From Bacteroidota bacterium (lineage in GTDB: Bacteria; Bacteroidota; Bacteroidia; Chitinophagales; Chitinophagaceae), in contig JADJZY010000006.1 of NCBI GenBank assembly GCA_016715505.1, forward strand, positions 62,001 to 126,000: a stretch of 64,000 bases of DNA. Direction: 5' to 3'. The notes beneath the pieces are model-generated. The model saw only the letters and a list, made by a program, of their open reading frames with translations. It did not search any database and had not been told where the DNA came from. Positions 58,325 to 64,000 of the stretch are shown here, one piece after another; position 1 is the first letter of the stretch; every line of letters starts with the position of its first letter. The position numbers and the translations under genes were made by a program.

Positions 58325-58927
58325 TTATTGTGATTCGGGGATACAAAGCATTTCGATATAATTCAATACTTCCTTTCTACCCAATCGTTTGACGGCAGAG
58401 GTGACAAAAATGGGAGGCAGGCTTTCCCATTGGTTCAGGAGTGTTTGTTTAAAAAGCTGCACATTTTTACTCACTTCCTTTTGAGTTTCCTTATCTGCTT
58501 TGGTAAAGAGCAAGGTGAATGGAACGCCTTTTTGACCCAATTTAGTGATGAAATCCAGATCGGGTTTTTGTGGCGTATGTCTTCCATCGATGAGCACAAA
58601 TAAGGTGAGCAGATTTTCGCGTTTTTCAACATAGTTCCAAATCATTTTGGTCCATGCATGCCTTTTTTGTTGCGAAACTTTAGCGAATCCATACCCGGGT
58701 AAATCCACCCAATACATGTCTTTATTGATTAAAAAATGATTAATCAATTGGGTTTTTCCGGGTGTCGATGAAACCTTGGCGAGTTCTTTTTTGTTACTCA
58801 ACATATTGATCAACGAAGATTTTCCAACATTACTACGTCCAATAAAAGCGATTTCGGGTTTATCGGGAGTCGGGCATTTGGCAATATCCTCGTTGCTGAT
58901 GAGGTATTCAGCATGTTTCACTTCCAT
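58325..58927 (-). CDS. engB: Ribosome biogenesis GTPase EngB (YsxC/YihA)
   Basis: A 200-residue GTPase with all G motifs: GRSNVGKSSLIN (G1), SSTPGKTQ (G2), VDLPGYGFA (G3), FTKAD (G4) and TSAVK (G5). It is needed for assembly of the large ribosomal subunit and is usually essential. It is transcribed toward the small lipoprotein genes. Confidence 0.95.
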   Translation of the reverse strand: MEVKHAEYLISNEDIAKCPTPDKPEIAFIGRSNVGKSSLINMLSNKKELAKVSSTPGKTQLINHFLINKDMYWVDLPGYGFAKVSQQKRHAWTKMIWNYVEKRENLLTLFVLIDGRHTPQKPDLDFITKLGQKGVPFTLLFTKADKETQKEVSKNVQLFKQTLLNQWESLPPIFVTSAVKRLGRKEVLNYIEMLCIPESQ

Positions 58928-59069
58928 AGTGGCAAAGGTAATACCGAAACGGGCATCGAAGGCCTTGAATCTAGAGCATTTCTGAGTTATTTAGTAGCCC
59001 CTAAATAGCTTATAGAAATTGTCATCACTCCAGTTTATAAAAAAAACGGTTCATCCAAAAGCCCGGGTT

Positions 59070-59077
59070 TATCTTTG
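59070..59077 (+). promoter_or_regulatory. Putative -7 box for menG (very short leader)
   Basis: TATCTTTG fits TAnnTTTG and ends four bases before the ATG at 59082, so the message would be nearly leaderless. Confidence 0.4.
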
Positions 59078-59081
59078 TGGC

Positions 59082-59815
59082 ATGGGTACCACCGTTGTTC
59101 CGGATCAGAATTCTTCCTTGGCAAAAAGAAACAAGTTGAGCAAATGTTTGATGGCATTGCTTCGCGCTATGATCTGATTAACCGCGTTCTCAGTTTGAGA
59201 ATTGATGTGCTTTGGCGGCGTAAAGTGATACAATTACTAAAAAGGTATCAACCAAAAATTATTTTGGATGTTGCAACCGGAACAGCCGATTTAGCCATCG
59301 CCATGCAGCGTTTAAGACCCACAAAGATCATCGGCTTGGATCTTTCCGCACAAATGTTGGCTGTTGGACAACAAAAAATTGAAACGAAGGGGCTGGATGG
59401 CCTTATCGAATTAGTAAAAGGAGATAGTGAAAATCTACCTTTTGATGCCAATCATTTTGATGCGGTAACAGTTGCTTTTGGGGTCCGCAATTTTGAAAAT
59501 CTTCAAAAAGGTCTTGATGAACTTTATCGTGTTTTAAAACCCGGTGCCCCTTTGGTCATTTTGGAGTTTTCAAAAGTTAAAGTCTTTCCGATCAAACAAT
59601 TTTATCACTTTTACTTTCGTTATATAACACCTTTTATCGGGAAATTGTTCAGCCGGGATCAAAAGGCATATACCTATTTGCCAAATTCCGTGGCGGTTTT
59701 TCCGGAAGGTGAGGAAATGTGTGTAATATTGCAAGGAACCGGATTTAACCATATTGAATGCAAACCATTAAGCTTCGGCATAGCAACTATTTATCTGGCG
59801 CAAAAGTCTGCTTAA
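59082..59815 (+). CDS. menG: Demethylmenaquinone methyltransferase MenG/UbiE (frameshifted)
   Basis: The ATG at 59082 reads MGTTVVPDQNSSL and then shifts near 59118 (one G missing); the other frame continues GKKKQVEQMFDGIASRYDLINRVLS. The methyltransferase motifs are LDVATGTADLAIA, LDLSAQML, GDSENLPFDANHFDAVTVAFGVRN (UbiE signature) and RVLKPGAPLVILEFSK. It adds the last methyl group to menaquinone, the respiratory quinone of Bacteroidota. It overlaps the next gene, porT. Confidence 0.92.
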
Positions 59816-60486
59816 GTGTCTTATTCCTGTTGATCACTTTTTGGGCAAATGCCCAGGAGGAAAAAATGAACAATCCGGAACATGATACCAAACCGTATTA
59901 TTTCGGTATTTCTGTGGGATTAAATTTTTCTCAATATCATTTGGAGCAGTCTAAATATTTTATTGATTACGATACGGTTATGAATATTACCCCATATTGG
60001 AAACCCGGTTTTCATTTAGGTATTATGGGGAACCTTCGTTTAGGGAGTTTTGTTGATCTTCGGGCTATACCGTCCTTCGTACTCCGCGAACAGGCTCTGC
60101 GGTACCAATTGCGGAAAGATTCAGTGATTAATACAAGCTTCGAGAGCATTCTTTTCAGCATGCCGATAGAGTTCAAATTCAAATCTGACCGACAAACCAA
60201 TTTTCGTTTTTATGTTTGTGCCGGTGGAAAAATTGATTATGATTTTAATGCGAATTCGCGTTCAAAACGTCCTGATGAACCACTTAAGGTAAAGCCATTG
60301 GATTATGGTTATAATTTGGGATTGGGCTTTGAATTTTATTATCCGAATTTCATTTTTGCACCTGAAATTAAAGTCAGTAATGGTTTGGGAAATAGTTTGT
60401 CGAATAATTCAGATGAGATTACCAACAAAGCACTGAATCGAATTACCACCAGAATGATTCTGTTATCCATTCATATACAGGGATAA
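59758..60486 (+). CDS. porT: PorT-family T9SS outer-membrane protein
   Basis: A 242-residue protein whose start at 59758 overlaps menG by 58 bases; the signal peptide is then VCLSVLFLLITFWANAQ. The mature part is a beta-barrel with YYFGISVGLNFSQYHLEQ, GFHLGIMGNLRLGSFVDLRA and FYYPNFIFAPEIKVSNGL, matching PorT, a type IX secretion component. The menG-porT arrangement is found in many Bacteroidota. Its presence supports T9SS activity for the sorting-domain proteins in this window. Confidence 0.8.
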   Translation: MQTIKLRHSNYLSGAKVCLSVLFLLITFWANAQEEKMNNPEHDTKPYYFGISVGLNFSQYHLEQSKYFIDYDTVMNITPYWKPGFHLGIMGNLRLGSFVDLRAIPSFVLREQALRYQLRKDSVINTSFESILFSMPIEFKFKSDRQTNFRFYVCAGGKIDYDFNANSRSKRPDEPLKVKPLDYGYNLGLGFEFYYPNFIFAPEIKVSNGLGNSLSNNSDEITNKALNRITTRMILLSIHIQG

Positions 60487-60511
60487 AAAAACCGCATCCT
60501 TTCAGATGCGG
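60485..60511 (-). terminator. Terminator for the dksA-like gene
   Basis: A 7-bp stem (60492-60498 pairing with 60505-60511) followed on the minus strand by a run of T (A-run 60485-60491 on the plus strand). It lies between converging porT and dksA and suits the minus-strand gene best. Confidence 0.65.
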
Positions 60512-60531
60512 CTCAAACATTTATTTTTTAA

Positions 60532-61704
60532 TTAATTTTTCTTCATGTTTTTTGCTTCAATGCTCAATGTTGCGTGAGGCACTGCACGTAAACGAGCTTT
60601 GTCGATCAGTTTACCTGTTTCACGACAAATGCCGTAGGTCTTATTTTCAATTCTAACGAGAGCTTGTTCTAAATGGCCAATGAAAGTAATCTGGCGACTA
60701 GCCAACTGATTAAACTGTTCACGTTCCATAGAAGCGCTTCCGTCTTCGATATTCTGATACTTATTCTCAGTATCCTCGGTACCTCCTTCATCTTTTCGCA
60801 TAATCACACCTTGTAAATACTGTAATTCTGCTTTCGCGGTTTCTAATTTGCGAAGGATGAGTTCGCGAAACTCTTGTAAATCCTCGTCGCTGTATCTGTA
60901 GCTTGGTCCTGCGTTCATGTCATTCATTTCTAATATAGATCTTGTTGCTTCTGGTTCGTATTTTTTAATATCGTCCTGGTCGTTGGTTTTTCTCTTTAAT
61001 TCAGATGTTTTTCGGTGTGCAATCACTTTTCCGCTTTCATTTTTCAAGTTGGAAACGCCAAAAGTATTGGTTTTAAACACATCGGATTTCTTCGGCATAT
61101 GCGCATTACTGTTGGTTGAAACAATAGTCGTTTTCGAAGATTTTCCTTTTTTCGCCGGTCTGCTAGGAGCAGGTTTATTTTCCTTTTCCGGGGCTTTCTT
61201 TACTTCCGGTTTAGCCACTGCCTTTGCAACAGGTTTTGGAGCTTCTTTCACCGGTGCTTTAGGGGCTGGTTTAGAACTCGCTTTGGCAACAGGTTTTGGG
61301 GCTTCTTTAACCGCTGCTTTAGGTGCAGGTTTTGCCGGCGCTTTGGGTGCAGGTTTAGCTACTGCTTTAGGTGCAGGTTTTGCCGGTGCTTTAGGTGCAG
61401 GTTTTACTGCAGCCTTGGCATTTGCTTTAACAGGTGCTTTCGGTTCTACTTTTTTTGCAGCTACTTTGGCAACAGGTTTTGCACTTGCCTTTGCAACAGG
61501 TTTTACCTCAACCTTTTTTGCAACCGGTTTTGCCGGCGCTTTCGGTGTTGGTTTTGCTGCAGGTTTTGCAGCTGCCTTTTTGGGTGCTGGTTTTGGTGCC
61601 GGTTTTGATTTGGCAACTGGTTTCGCAGGCGCTTTTTTAGCTACTTCTTTGGTAGCAGCTTTTTTAACAACCGGCTTAGGCGTTACTTTCTTGGTAGTAC
61701 CCAT
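60532..61704 (-). CDS. DksA/TraR-family protein with a long Ala/Lys/Pro-rich tail at the N-terminus
   Basis: A 390-residue protein. Residues 1-185 are almost only Ala, Lys, Pro and Val in KPAPKAPAK-like repeats, like eukaryotic histone H1 tails or AlgP. Residues about 265-390 are a DksA/TraR domain: SYRYSDEDLQEFRELILRKLE, NQLASRQITFIGHLEQAL and YGICRETGKLIDKARLRAVP. The zinc finger keeps only one Cys (GICRETG), as in other Bacteroidota members. It starts 10 bases after the ileS stop, so it is in an operon with ileS. It may bind DNA and RNA polymerase. Confidence 0.85.
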   Translation of the reverse strand: MGTTKKVTPKPVVKKAATKEVAKKAPAKPVAKSKPAPKPAPKKAAAKPAAKPTPKAPAKPVAKKVEVKPVAKASAKPVAKVAAKKVEPKAPVKANAKAAVKPAPKAPAKPAPKAVAKPAPKAPAKPAPKAAVKEAPKPVAKASSKPAPKAPVKEAPKPVAKAVAKPEVKKAPEKENKPAPSRPAKKGKSSKTTIVSTNSNAHMPKKSDVFKTNTFGVSNLKNESGKVIAHRKTSELKRKTNDQDDIKKYEPEATRSILEMNDMNAGPSYRYSDEDLQEFRELILRKLETAKAELQYLQGVIMRKDEGGTEDTENKYQNIEDGSASMEREQFNQLASRQITFIGHLEQALVRIENKTYGICRETGKLIDKARLRAVPHATLSIEAKNMKKN

Positions 61705-61714
61705 AGCAATGAAT

Positions 61715-64000
61715 TTAGTTTTTAGAAATTAGGATTTTAAGGCTTTGATCATTCACCTCAATTTCAGTCCCATGCTGTATTTCAGAGGAAAAATCCAGTT
61801 TATCGGCCAAAATTTCGGTGCAAATATAGGAATTAAAATTATTTAGCGCACTCTTTAACATTTCATGCTCTTCTATAACCACTTGTATCCGGTCGGTGAG
61901 CGCAAAATCATTGTCTTTTCGGATTTTTTGAACTTTGTTGACAAACTCACGTGCCAGGCCTTCTTCTTCCAGTTCAGGACTGATTTGTATATCCAAGGCA
62001 ACGGTCAGTATTCCCTTATTTCCGACCAACATACCCGGAATATCATCCGAACTGATTTCCACATCCTGGATCTGAATGGTAACATTTTCTTGACCCAATG
62101 ATAAATCAAATGAGCTGTTGATTTCCAAGAGACTGATGTCTTCCTGACTCATCAATGTAATTGCCTGAGCAACTTCCTTCATGCGAGGACCCATTTTGGC
62201 CCCTAATTCTTTGAAATTCGCTTTTATCTTTTTACGAATGAGTTGATTATTCGCAGCGATAAATTCTATTTCCTTAATATTTACCTCTGATTTAATAATC
62301 TCTTCCACCGCTTGAATTTGTTCCTGAAGTTTGGCATTCATTGCCGGAATCAAAACCTTTTGTAAGGGTTGACGAACTTTTATATTCGCTTTTTTACGCA
62401 AGGATAAAATTAAGGAAGATGCTTCCTGCGCCCATTTCATTTGCTCTTCCAAATCAGTTTGAATGTTCGATAATTCCGCCTGTGGATAATCGCACAAGTG
62501 AACGGAAATTTGTTTGCTTTGTTGGGTAACGGCATTCAGCTGTTGATACAACCAATCCGGGAAAAATGGCGAAATCGGTGCCATCAGTTTGCATAACGTA
62601 ATCATACATTCGTATAATGTTTGATACGCGCTGATTTTATCCTGTTCGTATTCCCCTTTCCAAAAACGACGTCGGCAAAGACGAACATACCAGTTACTCA
62701 AATGTTCATCAACAAATTCATCGATTGCTCTACCAGCTTTCGTTGGCTCATAATCATCGAAGTATTCGTTACATTTTAAAATCAGGGAATTCAATGAAGA
62801 TATAATCCATTGATCCATTTCGGGTCGATCATGTAATGGAATATTTTTTTCAGCATATCGAAAACCATCCACATTGGCATACAAGGAGAAAAAGCTATAC
62901 GTATTAAACAGGGTATTAAAAAGTTTTCGCTGCGACTCTTCTATCCCTTTCATATCAAATTTAAGGCTATCCCAGGGCGACGCATTGGTTACTAAATACC
63001 AGCGGGTGGCATCAGCTCCATATTGATTGATGGTGCTAAACGGATCTACGACATTGCCCAGGCGCTTGCTCATTTTATTGCCATTTTTGTCGAGCACAAG
63101 TCCATTGGAAACCACAGTTTTATATGCTACTGAATCGAACAATAAAACACCCAAGGCATGCAGGGTATAAAACCAACCCCTGGTTTGATCTACGCCTTCG
63201 GCAATAAAATCGGCAGGGAATGCTTTCGGGTATGGTTTATCGCTACTGCCTGCAGCATCTTTTTCGAATGGGAAATGCCATTGTGCATAAGGCATGGCTC
63301 CACTATCAAACCAAACATCGATTAAATCTGGTTCGCGATACATTTTTTCGCCTGTCGATGATTTTAAAATAACCTGATCGATATAAGGTTTATGAACATC
63401 CTTTAACTCCTTTTCGGGGCTTTCGTCGTGAAGATGTTGTTTGATTTCGTCGATACTACCGCAACAAATTTCTTCGCTACCATCGGCGGTGCGCCATACC
63501 GGCAGAGGGGTTCCCCAATAACGGCTACGGCTCAAATTCCAATCTACCATATTTTCCAACCAATTGCCAAAACGGCCTTCTCCGGTTGATTTAGGTTTCC
63601 ATTGAATGGTTTTATTCAATTCAACCATGCGATCCTTTACAGCAGTTGTACGTATGAACCAGGCATCCAATGGATAATAAATAATCGGTTTATCTGTTCG
63701 CCAGCAATGCGGATAATTATGTTCGTATTTTTCGACTTTAAATGCCTGGCCACGTTTTTTCAGGTCTACACAAATATCTACATTGACATCTTCATAGTCT
63801 TTTTCGTTCTTGTAATTCTTAACATATCGACCGCTATAGGGTCCTGTGCCTTCAATAAATTTACCTTCACGATCCACTAAAACTAGGATTCCCAAATTGT
63901 TTTTTTGCCCGGCCCGATAGTCATCCGCACCAAAGGCGGGAGCGGTATGAACGATTCCTGTTCCATCTTCGGTGGTCACAAAATCACCACAAATTAAGCG
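61715..64000 (-). CDS. ileS: Isoleucyl-tRNA synthetase (N-terminal part outside window)
   Basis: The frame is open to the window edge at 64000. Seen are the C-terminal part of the editing domain (THTAPAFGADDY-like, HTAPAFGADDYRAGQ), NWNLSRSRYWGTPLPVW, DVWFDSGAMPYAQWHFP, GVDQTRGWFYTLHALG, and NKMSKRLGNVVDP with the KMSKR variant of KMSKS. The anticodon-binding domain and a long C-terminal domain follow. It charges tRNA-Ile. At least 760 residues are visible. It leads the ileS-dksA operon. Confidence 0.95.
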   Translation of the reverse strand, partial: RLICGDFVTTEDGTGIVHTAPAFGADDYRAGQKNNLGILVLVDREGKFIEGTGPYSGRYVKNYKNEKDYEDVNVDICVDLKKRGQAFKVEKYEHNYPHCWRTDKPIIYYPLDAWFIRTTAVKDRMVELNKTIQWKPKSTGEGRFGNWLENMVDWNLSRSRYWGTPLPVWRTADGSEEICCGSIDEIKQHLHDESPEKELKDVHKPYIDQVILKSSTGEKMYREPDLIDVWFDSGAMPYAQWHFPFEKDAAGSSDKPYPKAFPADFIAEGVDQTRGWFYTLHALGVLLFDSVAYKTVVSNGLVLDKNGNKMSKRLGNVVDPFSTINQYGADATRWYLVTNASPWDSLKFDMKGIEESQRKLFNTLFNTYSFFSLYANVDGFRYAEKNIPLHDRPEMDQWIISSLNSLILKCNEYFDDYEPTKAGRAIDEFVDEHLSNWYVRLCRRRFWKGEYEQDKISAYQTLYECMITLCKLMAPISPFFPDWLYQQLNAVTQQSKQISVHLCDYPQAELSNIQTDLEEQMKWAQEASSLILSLRKKANIKVRQPLQKVLIPAMNAKLQEQIQAVEEIIKSEVNIKEIEFIAANNQLIRKKIKANFKELGAKMGPRMKEVAQAITLMSQEDISLLEINSSFDLSLGQENVTIQIQDVEISSDDIPGMLVGNKGILTVALDIQISPELEEEGLAREFVNKVQKIRKDNDFALTDRIQVVIEEHEMLKSALNNFNSYICTEILADKLDFSSEIQHGTEIEVNDQSLKILISKN

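Noticed and set aside
60917..61732. Long plus-strand open frame opposite the DksA-like gene
   Set aside because: It is the reverse of an Ala/Lys/Pro repeat, which yields long open frames by composition; the minus strand has clear DksA motifs.
1..64000. tRNA or rRNA genes
   Set aside because: No cloverleaf-like arms with a GTTC loop and acceptor pairing were found outside coding regions.

Overview
The window looks like a piece of a chromosome from a Bacteroidota bacterium. The evidence is agreement of several independent signs: TAnnTTTG promoter boxes, secreted proteins ending in type IX secretion (T9SS) sorting domains, a PorT-like protein beside menaquinone MenG, the gene order bamD-rpoZ-coaBC-DUF4835, a cysteine-poor DksA relative after ileS, many SCxxx lipoproteins, and DUF4397, GWxTD and WbqC families. 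A Chitinophagales-like lineage is a guess. No tRNA, rRNA, CRISPR array, transposase or prophage gene was seen.

Layout. 1-10.4 kb: three consecutive secreted repeat proteins. The first ends in dockerin-like EF-hand repeats. The second and third share an N-terminal beta-rich domain and end in T9SS sorting domains. 10.4-17.3 kb: a secreted protein split by an in-frame stop, a fatty acid desaturase, a purple-acid-phosphatase-like enzyme, a small barrel protein and a lipoprotein. 17.4-26.4 kb: housekeeping genes (tsaD remnant, recA, rsmI, rsh, an EEP-family protein, two rhomboids). 26.6-32.4 kb: bamD, a broken rpoZ, a hotdog protein, coaBC, DUF4835, DUF4296 and citrate synthase. 32.5-44.4 kb: cytochrome c lipoprotein, NadR-like kinase, VWA protein, truncated prmC, thioredoxin-like proteins, SDR, NUDIX, RlmD and a two-domain parvulin. 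44.5-55.3 kb: envelope genes (PDZ, two DUF4397 lipoproteins, hemW, BamA/TamA-like barrel, T9SS cargo, LEA-like, GWxTD, WbqC). 55.4-64 kb: SpeA-type decarboxylase, YkuK-like protein, small lipoproteins, EngB, menG-porT and ileS-dksA.

How the genes work together. Much of the window serves the cell envelope: BamD, a BamA/TamA-like barrel, SurA-like parvulin, PorT and DUF4835 could build or feed the outer membrane and T9SS, and at least four proteins here carry T9SS sorting tails. The rest is translation, stringent response, repair, CoA, menaquinone, heme and polyamine metabolism.

Sequence state matters. About seventeen single-base shifts and one in-frame stop break otherwise well-conserved genes, including recA, rpoZ, coaBC, tsaD and menG, mostly in short homopolymers. 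Two loci (tsaD at about 18046, prmC at about 35930) look like deletion or mis-join junctions where one gene's 5' part is replaced by a neighbour. These are best explained as assembly noise unless reads show otherwise. I found no clearly new defence or mobile system. The most unusual things are the dockerin-like/cohesin-like gene trio, a dispersed palindromic repeat with terminal inverted repeats, one copy of which forms the end of a coding gene, a GC-rich repeat abutting a signal peptide, and a histone-H1-like tail on a DksA protein.
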